This document shows positions 43,953 to 55,182 of a stretch of DNA of 64,000 nucleotides, piece after piece. Every line of letters starts with the position of its first letter. Within the stretch, counting starts at the first letter, position 1. The translations under genes and the position numbers were made by a program. This DNA comes from Siphlonurus alternatus. Taxonomy: Eukaryota; Arthropoda; Insecta; Ephemeroptera; Siphlonuridae. Below the pieces are notes generated by a model. It saw nothing but the letters and a program-made list of their open reading frames with translations, did not search any database and was not told the origin of the DNA. The stretch covers positions 37,148,203-37,212,202 of the forward strand of contig OX463779.1 in NCBI GenBank assembly GCA_949825025.1. The letters are read 5' to 3'.

Positions 43953-44471
43953 CGCAGCTTTTGCTAGCACCTGTGACAGTTCTCCGATCGGTTCAAGTTT
44001 TACCTTCGCGAACTGGACGAAAATGTGAACCGAGTGTCCAACGATATGTTGAGTAATCTTGCCCCAGACCCAACCAGTTGCTTTATCTTAAACTCAATCG
44101 TTAAATTTAATAAGCATGCAGTGAAATAAACAAATCTGAAAGAAAGGTATTTTGAAGTTTTTAACGTTTAAATCTACGCATGTATGTATGCAAATAGGAC
44201 TTCTAAATTTCAAAATGAATAACTATGAGAAAAAAACAAATTAAAAAAAAAATGTAAATTTATAAATTGAACAAAATAATATGCATTTATCATATATGCA
44301 TAGTGCAAACTGGGTCGGCACGTAAGAGTATTAATTTCAGCGTAAAATCAAGCTTGGAAGAAGCACGTGCCTCATAAAAATCAAGTCATGAAATTTGGAT
44401 GGAACCATGAGGGCCCTAGGCCTGAGCTGGCGCAAATTTGGGATCTTGGTTCAACTGCGTAGGATACTTAC

Positions 44472-44542
44472 ATCGCCTACTTCGACCTTGCCCTCATCTT
44501 CCTCCTCTTCCGCTTCAGCCTTCGCATCCTCTTCTTTCTCCA
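44472..44542 (-). CDS. Acidic internal exon of an unidentified gene
   Basis: Acceptor TCTCTTTTAG and perfect donor GAT|GTAAGT bound a 71-nt exon. Only one of its three frames is open: EKEEDAKAEAEEEEDEGK then VEVGD, ending in phase 0. The gene would run leftward, perhaps to the terminal exon at 40231. Upstream exons toward ASTE1 were not found. Family not recognisable from an acidic stretch. Confidence 0.45.
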
Positions 44543-45021
44543 CTAAAAGAGAAATGTAATACTTAGAAAACATTCCAACTATACACGAATAACAATGAGA
44601 AGCCACATGGCAGGTGAAACCGCATCAGAATGTCAAGTGACAAGTCGCATAGTTATATTACCAAATATTATTGTAATCATCACTCACCTTAGCCCTCATA
44701 TTGGTTTTCCAGTATAAGAAACCCTCAGAGGTGAATTAAATGCTACAAAGGCAAGGAGCCTTTGTATTTCTGAGGTCGATGGATGCTGATTCCCGAATGA
44801 GAACCAAACACGTCGAGTAACCGGAAGAAATGGCCACTGAAAAATATTAAAGATGGCGTCTCCGCGTAAATCTTGAATCTTGAATTGAGCAGCGTTTTTA
44901 ACCAGCTGGTCATTCACACGCGGGACCTTGAAAGTTTTTACATGTCCATGGAGTGTTTGTGTTGTGTTGTGATGTGGTAAATTGTTTAAATTTTTGGCAA
45001 ATACAGCAAAAATTTTATAAA

Positions 45022-45849
45022 ATGGGGGTCCGTGGATTGACAACATACATTTCTAATAACTCGCACCTTTATTTATCAACGTATCAACTTCACAATTGCA
45101 CTTTAATTATTGATGGCAATAATGTTGCATCACAGCTTTATGTTTGGGTCTCCAAGAGCAACTCTGCATTTGGTGGAGATTATGATCGTTATTACAAATG
45201 CGTCCGTGACTTCTTTGAGTTACTAAAACTTTGTAAAGTCACACCTTTAGTCATATTTGATGGTGGTTATGAGACGCGCAAACTGGGTACAGTTTGGCTA
45301 CGTTTACGCAATAAACTCATTGCTTGCCGTAAAGTCAACCCAAACAACCAACTTAGACGAAGTGTATTCCCACTTCTTATGCGAGACACATTTCGTGACA
45401 TCTTGATTGAGCTCGGAATATCCTTTGCTCAGTGTGATTTTGAGGCTGACGAAGAGATTGCAACATTGGCTCGGGAACTGAAGTGTCCAGTTCTCAGCTA
45501 TGACTCCGATTTCTACGTTTATGATGTGTTGTATATCCCATTCAATTCTTTCCAACTGTCTGTATCTACTTCCAAGCCATCAACAACAAAGGAGGCATAC
45601 TCTTACATTGGGTGCGAGATCTACAAAGTAGATAGATTTCTTCAAACCTTTGGTGGATTACAACGTGAAATGCTACCCCTAATGGCTACACTCTTAGGCA
45701 ATGACTATATCAAGCGAAGCCTCTTTGACGGTTTCTACGCCCAAATTCGCATGCCGAAACGAAGAAAGTCATGGTCAGATCAACATCGTAGGATTGCTGG
45801 ACTTTTGGATTGGCTGAGAAAGGAAAATGTATCAAGTGCTATCCCAAAG
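45022..45849 (+). CDS. ASTE1: ASTE1 exon 1 (nuclease domain)
   Basis: 276 codons, MGVRGLTTYI to SAIPK; donor CCAAAG|GTTGGT. Read-through past the donor to 45969 gives low-complexity Gly/Arg sequence, so the splice is preferred. Confidence 0.93.
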
Positions 45850-48800
45850 GTTGGTATGCTACTGATCACGAGGAAAGATCCAGTCTTTGGTTCTGGTGGA
45901 AATCCGGGGAAATGTAACATGTATTTTAGAATGTCACTGGGGGGAAGAGGGGGGGGGGAAAGAGGGTAGAATCACCTCTTATATATTCACTTTATGCGAG
46001 TATGTATAGTATAACACATATATGTTAGGTCTGTTTTGTAAACCCTGCCCAGTGTACACTTTCTGCACCCAATCAACCTTATGTCCATGTGCATTAGGTT
46101 GATTGTGTGTAGAAAGTGTACATAGGGCAGGGTTTATGAACATATTACCTACTCAGGTACATTCTCTCTGCCTTGAAACTCTGTAGGCAAGTGTACCAGA
46201 TCAGATAACTGAAGAAGCCAGTTACAGTTACACTTTTAATCAGATGACCAAAGATTTTAGAACCTTCTATAGGGAGCAATTTCTCTTTTTTGTTTCACCT
46301 CATTACATGGCTATCTAGTTTTATAAATAATATCCGTTTTTTTTTATTTTTGTATACATACTGTACATAAATTTTTCTCTTCTTTTTATGTATCCAGATT
46401 CTGAGCCATCTGAAACAACGTGACCGGGACAATGTAGCAAGACAAATGAAAAGAGCAATTGCTGCATATGATCACACAGAGAGCAAGATTAAGCAATACC
46501 TTAATCTACCAGAAGGAAGGTAAAAATTATGTTTTAGTTGTCAACCTTCATGAATTAATGGAACTTAAAAATCTGCTCTAATAAGATTATTTTGAGATAT
46601 TTCTGAGTACTAGGAGCTATTTTAAAAATTATGGACTGATTTATAAAGTTCATATCTCTTTCCAGAGTCAAAGCCCATCCTTATATCACCTAAGGAGTGA
46701 TGCTGAAAAGAAGCATCCCATTCTAAGATAATTCCCTTGCTCTGAAAATTTTAAATTGCAAAAACAAAAGAAAAGTACATCATAACATTTCCCGCTTATT
46801 ATTTATGTAAATGCAATGTTTTTTTAAGGTTTAAAGTTCACTGGGTACAGTACCAGTACTAAACAACTATCATTATCGTAATTGCAGTGAAGCAACAGTC
46901 TTGCCATCTCCCTCGGAAGTACCGCTACCTACTGAAGAGTCTTCAGAAGAGGAATCCGAGGAAGGAGGTTCAAAACCAGAGGAGGCCATGGAGGAACAGG
47001 GAGACCAAGAAGAGGAAGAGGGGGATGACTCGGAGGCCAGCGAGGAAGCCAGTGAAACTGAGGACAAGGAGCTGGGGGAGCTCGCAAGGGATGAGGTGGA
47101 GGATGAGGCACCAGGGCATCTTCCAGCCTCGTTTTTAGACCGGTACCGGCAAGGCCTTCTACCTGCCTGCTTCATGGACCTTCTCACCAAAACCAGATTT
47201 TACATTCTGCAGCCACAGGTGAGCTGGAAACTAGGAATTTCATTTTGAAAGAGAATATTTGTTGATATTTAATCTTCGTTGCAGTAACATTTTAAACACC
47301 AATTTTACATTGATATAATATTGCCTTTTTTTATTTCCAATTATTTATTCATTTACTCGTATTTATTTATTTGTTTATTTTTTTTTTTATTTGTTTGTTT
47401 GTTTTTTTGTTAATTATTTAAAAAAAAAAATTAAAAACAATTTTTTGTTTATTTTATTTTATCTTTCTGTATTAAGGTGAAAACAGCCGATACGCTTAGC
47501 ACCGCCGATTTGGTGCTAAGAAAGTCAGTTGAAACATTCGCTCAAATGTTTCCGATCGTGTTTTTTTCGAACAGCTGATTACCTTAGCACACGATTTCAA
47601 TGAGTACGTTTGAATTCACGGGCCAGCCCGCGCTGGCCCGGGCTGGGTAAAATGGCGGTGACCTTGGTCGCGTGGTATGAAACGTCATAATTTCGTCATA
47701 ATTAGTTCCCAGTCTGTCCGCTAGGTCTCAGGCGCACTGTAGAGTCCGCCCGCATCAGCCTGGGCCAGCCAGGAAGTGACGTCATGAGAGGAGGAAAAAT
47801 GGCCGCCGGGCTGGCCCCACTTGACGACAAAAAACGCTTCAGCCCAGGCCAGCCCGGGCTGGCCCGTGAATTCAAACGCACTCAATGCAATTGTTGAAAA
47901 TTTTTGAATTTCGCGGTTAAAATAATTGACGAGCGCAATTATTTGTGCGCTTAGCACCTTAGCACCGAGCTTAGCACCGAGTTTGGTCTCTCCAAACTTC
48001 CGACCAATCAGAACGCGTAGAGTGGTCAGCTGTTTTCACCTTTACAGTTATATTTTAGTTTAATAAATTGCTGTTAAATTTTTAACTATTGAATTATTTT
48101 TAACAGCAATGTTAGTGCTGAAAAATTCTGTTTTTGGTTTCTGTTTGTTTTTGTAACACCATAGATATTGGATGAGGACTAAGAATGGGGTACTGACCAA
48201 AAAAAAAGTTGCAAGTTTTTGTCAATATTTCAAAAGGCACGAGAATTTCATGAAGAACAAGCCCTATTACAGCATTCTACGACAATTTCCTGATTTTATA
48301 TGAATTTTTAAAACCTCTCAAAAATGACGTCATAGCATTGAATCTTAAATGGGAAAATATATCAGTTAACATTACCAAATCCCATACCTAATATTGAAAT
48401 GTAACCAAAACTTCATTTGCAAGGTTTTAGAGGTTTTTAATGAAGGTTTCAAATTCCTACCTCAATAACTTTTCATTTTATAGTAATGTTAACTGATGCA
48501 TTTTCCCATTTAAGATTCAATGGTATGACGTCATCAAAAAAAGTTATAAAAATTCATATAAAATCAGCAAATTGTCGTAGAATACTCTAATAGGGCTCGT
48601 TCCTCATAGAATTCACAGTACTTTTTATTAGTATTGCTAACTCAAATACCGGTCAGTACCCCATTTTTGAAATCTTAAAAAATTAGTATATTTGGGAAGA
48701 TAGATTGTTTCGGGAGGACGGAAGTGTGGATGGAGAGATTGATAGGAGAGTAAGTGCTGGCAGGAGGATTGTGGGTAGTATGGCAGGGTTGTGTGGCACT

Positions 48801-51800
48801 GAGCTGTTGTCTAATACGGCTAAGCTAGCTGTGTATATATAACTCTGTCCTAATACCAACTTTGAAGTATGGGTGTGTCAAACAAAGCATAAAAGTGAGT
48901 TGAATGCAGTTGGTATGAGTTTTTTAAGGAATATGTGTGCTAAGACTAGGATGGATAGAGTGAGAAACACATGGGTGATGAATAAATGTGGAGTGAAAGA
49001 AAGCGTAATTGACAAGTATGAACGAAGTATGGTTTGGACATGTTGAGAGAATGGGTGATGAACGAATTGCAAAACAGGTGTTTAAAGGTAGTGTACAAGG
49101 CATGAAAGTATTAGGTAGACCTAAAAAGGTTTGGTTGGATGTGATTACAGAATGTTTGAAGAACAGAAGTGTTAAAAGTGCACAGTGTAATAGAGAGTGC
49201 AGAAGGCAAAAGAGTTTATGAGTATTTCTGAAGCAAGTGGAGTATGCAAGAATTGAGTGCGTTGGAGGGCAATTTGTAGACGGCCGAGGTAATGATGCTG
49301 CTGGCTTACCCCGTAAAGGGATATGGCGTCATGTTATGTATGTAACATGCATACAAGGTTCATACATGTACGAAGATTTAAATCAACTTTATTCCCACTT
49401 TTATAACTCACTCTGACTGAATTTTTAAAATTTATTTAATAAAAAAAATAGGGTAGTTGCACTCATGGTTTAATTCTCAGTAAATTTAGGAAAAACAGCA
49501 ATGAGGTTCATTTTAATGTGTACCATAATCTGTTTCTCTGTACCAAAATAAACTGTTAAACATGATTTTTTACAGAAAGAAGACTACAATGTAGCAGAAA
49601 GCTCTCATGCTGCAAGCCTTCCAATTCTACGTCACCTGGTTACCCTGCTGCTAGGACCTGAAGATGCCTCCAGAGTGTCAGTGATCACACGACGTCACAT
49701 CATCCCTGCACGTAGACGCCTCTTCATTGATGATGTTCAACCAGACCTTATCATGCCCTCCCTTGCTTCCCTACCGAGCCTCTCTCTAGAGAAGAGGCTG
49801 TCATTACTTCTACAACCAACCGGTGTGGAGTTTCCTTTGCAATGTTTACCTGAGGAGTGGAGACTCTTCTTCCTGGCCCTTGCTTACTGGGCGAGTCATG
49901 CAAGTCAGCCTCCCGTCTCAGACAAACATGTGCACGCTGCCGTACTTGGAGTGATTATGCTGGCTCTGGTGCGACCAAGCAAGAAGGAACGTGTTGAGCG
50001 TTCAGTTGAATTGAGTGCTTCAGCTGAGGTCCCATCTCCTGGTGCACCAGATATCAAGAATGCTCTTAAAAATGTGAAGAGCTCAGACTGTGGAGTGTTG
50101 TATAGTTCAATATACGTACCACACTCTTATGCAGAAAGTCGAAATCATAAGGCTTCATATGATTTAAGTGTGGTACATAGTTTTGCACAGTTGCAAAGTG
50201 CTTTAATGTTTCTTTCTCAATTGAATCAACTACTTGGAATGCCACTAAAATCAGCTCCACTGCACAGACTTTTCTCAGGTAATTCATGTGATTTTGCTGT
50301 TATATAATCAAAGCCTAGAGCTTGTTGAAAGGTACACTCGTCGCCTTGGATAATTTCCAATTAACCGCCTTATTATTTACCATGTCCTGTTTTATTCTGA
50401 CGTGGTGATTAACAAGGACACGAAGGAAATTTTCCTAAGCAACGACTGTACATAATCATGATAAACTTGGGATACTGTTTTTAAAATAAAATTAATAACT
50501 GAAAGAACCACAAGATACTGTGAGTACCTTCTCTTAAAACTAATCGTGCAAAACAGTATAAACCAGAGTCTTCTGCGCGCAATGTTTCTAAAAAACATTG
50601 TTCAATGTCTGTCGCGTGGTGTAATTTTTGATTGTTGAACGCGAGAAAGGAAAAATGTAAACAAACTCCGTTATTTACAATTGTTTGACGCTGGCGGCGC
50701 CACCAGCGAGCGGTAATTATCAAGGGAAGCATTATGAATAACATGAAAAACTAATGAAAATAATTGAAAAATTGAGGACATGTTTTCAAAAATCAGGTGA
50801 AATGGAAAGAAACATGCGCGGCAATTTTATAGAAAAAATTAAGAATTTTTAACGGTTTTTTATTATTGAAACGGTCGAAAAAATGTGGAGCGATAACCAT
50901 GGTGTAGGTAATGTATATCATTTCTGTGTTTCCAAGGGCTTGTAAACTCTAAAATCTTTTAGCTAGCAGTTCTGGCAGGACTTGGCTGCCCTTTCCAGCC
51001 GCACCAGTGTACGTCTATTTGTTGATTTATTTAAACATAAAAAGCAATATGATAGAGTTTTAAAATTTTACCTTTGAATTTCTTATATCCTGAAGATATA
51101 GCAGTAATTCGATAATTTACAAGTTTCTATGCTTTTAGACTTGAATGCTGGAGTGACTGGAGTCCCGTCTGACATCTATGATTGCTTAGAATCACATTAA
51201 AGGCAATGAAACGCCAACCTCAGTCTGCGTCATCTTTCCTATGTGCTAAAAATAAGATAAAGTACCGTTATATTTACTAATAATTAATTTTTTACATTAC
51301 CTGGATCAATGTAGTACGAAGTAATGATGATTTTTATACTTTTGGTGTGGTATTTGAGAAGTTATCGTTACATTTAGGCGTCAACTCTCGAATTTCCTAT
51401 GTTAAACAATGGTGCATAGTCAACAAAAACCGCTCGCTAGTGGCGCCTCTGGTCACTCTGGTGGGCGTAAAATGGAACTAAAGCGTCACGCAATAATCGG
51501 GCCACACGACAGACATTGAACAATGTTTTTTAGAAACATTGCGCGCAGAAGACTCTGGTATAAACAAATTTAAAGGTGGCATCACTTTTTGAATAGCTTA
51601 AGTGTACTCATGAAACTCGACTTTAATTATTGAATTAAAATAATTTGCATCTCTGAAATTTGTGATGCATAATCAAATTGCCGAATTCTAAAAATTTCCT
51701 CTGTATAATTTCCTTTGCTTAGAACCTTGCATGCTGTTATAAAAAAAGGCTTGATCAGAGTCTTCTGCGCGCAATGTTTTTAACAAAACATTGTTCAATG

Positions 51801-53318
51801 TCTGTCGCGTGGTCCGATTATTGCGTGACGCTTTAGTTCCATTTTGCGCCCGCCACAGTGACCAGAGGCGCCACTAGCGAGCGGTTTTTGTTGACTATGC
51901 GCCATTGTTTAACATAGGAAATTCGAGAGTTGACGCCTAAATGTAACGATAACTTCCAAAATATCACACCAAAAGTATAAAAAAATATCATTATTTCGTA
52001 CTACATTGATCCAGGTAATGTAAAAAATTAATTATTAGTAAATATAACGGTACTTTATCTTATTTTTAGCACATAGAAAAGACGACGCAGACTGAGGTTT
52101 GCGTTTCATTGCCTTTAATGTGATTCTATGCAATCATAGATGTTAGATGGGACTCCAGTCACTCCAGCATTAAAGTCTAAAAGCATAGAAACTTGTAAAT
52201 TATCGAATTACTGCTATATCTTCAGGATATAAGAAATTCAAAGGTACAATTTTAAAATCCTATTATATTGCTTTTTATTTTTAAATAAATCAAGAAATGG
52301 ACACTGGTGCGGCTGGTAAGGGCAGCCAAGTCCTGTCAGAACTGCTAGCTAAAAGATTTTAGAGCTTACAAGCCCTTGGGAACACAGAAATGATATACAT
52401 TACTTACACCATGGTTATCGCTCCACATTTCTTCGACCGTTTCAATGATAAAAAACCGTTAAAAATTCTTAATTTTTTCTATAAAATTTCCGCGCATGTT
52501 TCTTTCCATTTCACTTGATTTTTGAAAACATGTCCTCAATTTTTTAATTATTTCTATTAGTTTTTCATGTTATTCATAATGCTTTCCTTGATAATTACCG
52601 CTCGCTGGTGGCGCCGCCAGCGGCAAAAAATTGTAAACAACGAAGCTTGTTTACTTTTTTGCTTTCTCGCGTTCAACAATCGAAAATTACACCACGCGGC
52701 AGACATTGAACAATGTTTTGTTAAAAACATTGCGCGCAGAAGACTCTGGGCTTGATGCAAAAAATACTGAGACAGATATATCATTGGTGAAGCGAGTAAT
52801 GCACAGCTAGTGTTCCATACTTGTAGACTAAAACAGGCTTGTACTTTTATTTTTGGTTAAGGACATGATAATAGTTTTTGTCTCCCGGGCGGCCGGGCCA
52901 TGCAAATTATAGATATTGCTCCTTGAGTATTTGCAATTTTTCATAATTAACTAAACTACAGTATTAATTTGTATGATATGTTAATTAATTTTGCGTTGCT
53001 TTTCCAGGCACCCTGATGTACAACTTGTACCGTGCTCTACAGCCGAGGTCTAACGTGGAGGCGTACCTCAGCTCTAGCCTGAGTCACGCTCCGTCCCTGC
53101 TGGTTCTCCACCGTGCCCTGTCCGGGCTCCTGCTGCAGAACCTGGCCCCCAGCACCCCTCGCTGCTTGCCTCACCGCCGCCCTCGCCCTCGCAGGAAACG
53201 TAAACGAGAGGCAAGTGAGTGCTCCGAGCAAGACGAGACAAGCAAGCGCAAAGACAGCGACTCAGACTCTGGCCTTGTTGACCCCAGTAACAGATTTGCT
53301 CTCCTAGCAACAAACTGA
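45022..53318 (+). CDS. ASTE1: Asteroid homolog (ASTE1), complete five-exon gene
   Basis: Five exons (45022-45849, 46398-46519, 46888-47218, 49576-50278, 53008-53318) with agreeing phases encode 764 residues. ASTE1 is a FEN1/XPG-like nuclease-fold protein; the mammalian protein is a shieldin-linked structure-specific nuclease in DNA double-strand-break repair. Visible: N-terminal MGVRGLTTYI, LIIDGNNVASQLYVW, PLVIFDGGYE, the acidic pair FEADEEIATLA, CPVLSYDSDFYVYD and LLGNDYIKRSLF, all PIN-like motifs; a central Glu-rich linker (residues about 330-370); a helical C-terminal region; and a basic KRKREA near the end before NRFALLATN. It is longer than human ASTE1 (679) mainly through the linker. 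Start chosen at 45022 because MGVRGL is the family N-terminus. Confidence 0.93.
46026..46151. mobile_element. Foldback MITE, TTAGGTCTGTT ends (ASTE1 intron 1)
   Basis: Left arm TTGTAAACCCTGCCC, GTACACTTTCTG and CAATCAACCT recur in complement on the right. The ends resemble those of the element at 55913-56041 (TAGGTCTGTTCGTAAA). Confidence 0.75.
46398..46519 (+). CDS. ASTE1: ASTE1 exon 2
   Basis: 122 nt between GTATCCAG and AAG|GTAAAA; encodes ILSHLKQRDRDNVARQMKR and YDHTESKIKQYLNLPEG. Aligns with the helical LPKKDRENV region of ASTE1. Confidence 0.9.
46888..47218 (+). CDS. ASTE1: ASTE1 exon 3 (Glu-rich linker)
   Basis: Encodes SEATVLPSPSEVPLPTE, a long Glu/Ser/Asp run, then LPASFLDRYRQGLLPACFM and LLTKTRFYILQPQ, which matches the family segment after the insert. 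Donor CCACAG|GTGAGC. Confidence 0.9.
47475..48043. mobile_element. Foldback element, AAGGTGAAAACAGC ends (ASTE1 intron 3)
   Basis: Ends AAGGTGAAAACAGC and GCTGTTTTCACCTTT enclose subterminal CTTAGCACC repeats in both orientations. TTAA precedes the left end with a T-rich degenerate match on the right. The interior holds a second foldback (47602-47884). Confidence 0.68.
47602..47884. mobile_element. Nested foldback, TGAATTCACGGGCCAGCCC ends
   Basis: GTACGTTTGAATTCACGG with CCAGCCCGCGCTGGCC on the left is mirrored on the right. TCAATG flanks both sides as a possible 6-bp duplication. An orphan end is at 34027-34063. Confidence 0.72.
48183..48667. mobile_element. Foldback element, AATGGGGTACTGACC ends
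   Basis: Left AATGGGGTACTGACC and right GGTCAGTACCCCATT. Internal blocks TTCTACGACAATTT, GACGTCATAGCATTGAATCT and GTTAACATTACC recur in complement. 485 bp, no ORF. Confidence 0.78.
48700..49340 (+). pseudogene. Decayed LINE fragment (reverse transcriptase C-terminus)
   Basis: In ASTE1 intron 3. Frames read MSFLRNMCAKTRMDRVRN and then WFGHVERMGDERIAKQVF and GRPKKVWLDVITECLKN. WFGHVERM and GRPKKxW are the typical C-terminal signature of LINE reverse transcriptases of the jockey/I-like type. Several stops upstream show it is dead. Same strand as ASTE1. Confidence 0.75.
49576..50278 (+). CDS. ASTE1: ASTE1 exon 4
   Basis: 703 nt; encodes KEDYNVAESSHAASLPILRH, TRRHIIPARRRLFIDDVQP and LNQLLGMPLKSAPLHRLFS, all in ASTE1. 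Ends one base into a Gly codon at TCAG|GTAATT. Confidence 0.92.
50556..51565. mobile_element. hAT-type non-autonomous element 1, 8-bp TSD
   Basis: Element 50564-51557 (994 bp) with ends CAGAGTCTTCTGCGCGC / GCGCGCAGAAGACTCTG, flanked by identical GTATAAAC (50556-50563, 51558-51565). A terminal CAGAG and an 8-bp duplication are hAT hallmarks. Arms contain AACATTGTTCAATGTCTGTC. No transposase ORF. Confidence 0.9.
51748..52756. mobile_element. hAT-type non-autonomous element 2, inverted relative to 1
   Basis: Element 51756-52748 (993 bp), same ends, flanked by GGCTTGAT on both sides (51748-51755, 52749-52756). Its left half matches the complement of the right half of element 1, so the two copies are in opposite orientation. 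Only scattered differences. Confidence 0.9.
53008..53318 (+). CDS. ASTE1: ASTE1 exon 5 (C-terminus)
   Basis: Acceptor TTGCTTTTCCAG; encodes TLMYNLYRALQPRSNVEAY, a basic HRRPRPRRKRKREASE region that looks like a nuclear localisation signal, and the conserved NRFALL end with TGA at 53316-53318. Confidence 0.92.
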
Positions 53319-53577
53319 GAAACAACGAAATCAACAAGTCAGGTACAGATCCAAAATTATTTTTAGTTACAGAGGGATAATTTAATTTTCATTAAATAGG
53401 AGAATTTTTAGAAATGCCTATTCTGTTTGTCATTTTTTATTAATTATATTTGGAAGGCCTTCCACACCTTGACCCTTGGATTCATGTACAATCACCTGCA
53501 ATTAATATACTGCAGTATACACAGAGTATATACAATATAATAAATATTGTATTTTTTTTTTTAAATGTCAACAGTTA

Positions 53578-53583
53578 AATAAA
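53578..53583 (+). promoter_or_regulatory. Possible poly(A) signal of ASTE1
   Basis: AATAAA 260 nt after the stop; an AATAAA-like sequence also lies near 53538. Confidence 0.4.
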
Positions 53584-53769
53584 AAACATGGTTTTATAAA
53601 GGCTTAAAAAGGAGTGTTTCTGGTGGAAATGTTTTGTTTAATGTTTCTTACAATAAAACTGTCATTGTTTTTAATTTTGTACATGGTTTATTAATTAATT
53701 TGTAAACACTCTGCCAATTCCACCATAATTTTTATGTTGAATATTTTATTTATCTTTTCAAACTTTTAG

Positions 53770-53905
53770 TCTCAGATCACCTGAGGAAGAGATCGAGTTG
53801 TCGACTCTCGAAACTTAGTTATGTATAGTACAAGCAAGCACACAGACACTATAAGTTATAATAAACCAGCAAAGCTAAAAGTCCGAAAAGTAATATTCAA
53901 CGTGA
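53770..53905 (+). repeat. CTGAGGA...GAAAC hairpin repeat, copy 1
   Basis: CAGATCACCTGAGGAAGAG, a hairpin closed by GAGA and TCTC, then GAAAC, ending in TAAAAGTCCGAAAAGTA. The same order occurs on the minus strand at 63757-63925. It resembles but does not match a hammerhead core. Confidence 0.6.
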
Positions 53906-55148
53906 ATACACCCTTAAATTTGCACGCAATTTAGTTATTTTTACTTTCATAAAAAAAAAAAGTTAATATCCTTGACGCCATTTTACCCTTTTGGGTGTGG
54001 CCAGGTATTTAACCTTGTGTGTAAGAGTTATCTTGCGACCTAGCTGGGGCTTACCAGGCTCCCAGAACCCTTTCCTGCACTCTTCTGGGCAGGCACGGAC
54101 TGGGTCCAAACGGCCCACCGAGCGAAAAAGAATGACAGCCCACATAGGCGGGGGCTAACACCCCAAAGGGGGGTCTGGGGGGCAGAGCCCCCCAGTAGCC
54201 CGCCGCAGGCGCGATTTTTTTTAGGTTTTCACTAAATTTTTTACTAAATTTCACTAAATTTTTCAAAAATTACACTAAATAGCTTCAATTAAATTTTAAT
54301 ATTAGCTGCAATTAATATTTACTACATTATAATATCAAGTGTTAAATCTTAATTAATCAAGTTTAGTGATACCTATACTTATATAAATTTCCTATATTTT
54401 TTGAGAAAGGAGAGAAGTATAGAACTCGATCCTTCTTTAATTAACTTCGATTCCTTAAACATTTTTTTTCTAAAGTGCAGTACTGCTAAATTTACTGCAT
54501 TTAGCATTTGCTTAAATTTTAAATTTTGTGTTAAATTGTTGCATAAATTATAATTATTCGTGATTTTTAAAAGCCAACAAATAGTTTGGCCGCACTTATA
54601 ATTACATTAAATTAATGTAAAAATCTTTCCTGGACTCGGAATGGGGAGGAATACCAGAATGGGGAGGGAAATAATTAATAATTATAATAATAAAAAAATA
54701 GCATGCATTATACCTTCGAGAGCTCGAGAATCTTGTAAATACAGGTTAATTATTCACTGGAGAAATATACTATAAGGATTTTGGATTCCAAATAAATAAA
54801 ATGTTAATTAATTTATAAATTTATTAGGAGTTTGAGAAAGGACTTTTCAAGCAAACTGATAATTAAGAGAATTTTTAATTTATTTATTTCTCCATTACTT
54901 TATTTAAGTTCAAGTTTTTTATATTTACAAATTGCTTATTTTGTATACTAACTTTTTGCAAGGTAAATGCAAAGTATATTTTACTGCGAATTTTTTATTT
55001 ACTGATATGAAGTATTTGATTGTAAACAACAGTTAATTTTAATGTTATTTTTTAAACTTTGTTTCATGCAAGATCCACGTACAATTTCCTTGCTGCTATA
55101 AATGTTTTTATTCATCTTTCAATTGAAAATTGCTTACTTGTTAGTGAT

Positions 55149-55182
55149 CAAGGTGGGTAAAGGTCTACCTTTACCCACCTTG
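55149..55182. repeat. 16-bp-arm perfect hairpin
   Basis: CAAGGTGGGTAAAGGT and its exact complement with a CT loop, flanked on both sides by TTGTTAGTGAT, as if the hairpin had been inserted or templated. Confidence 0.75.

Noticed and set aside
44696..45046. Minus-strand 116-codon open frame over the ASTE1 start
   Set aside because: Overlaps the ASTE1 5' end, has no splice support or recognisable domain; probably chance.
50481..50744. Open frames at 50481-50744 and 52567-52755
   Set aside because: Near-mirror copies arising from the two hAT elements; no codon-level evidence of coding.
53781..53814. Canonical hammerhead ribozyme
   Set aside because: An extra A after CTGAGGA and a shifted cleavage position break the conserved core, so it is reported only as a repeat with ribozyme-like order.
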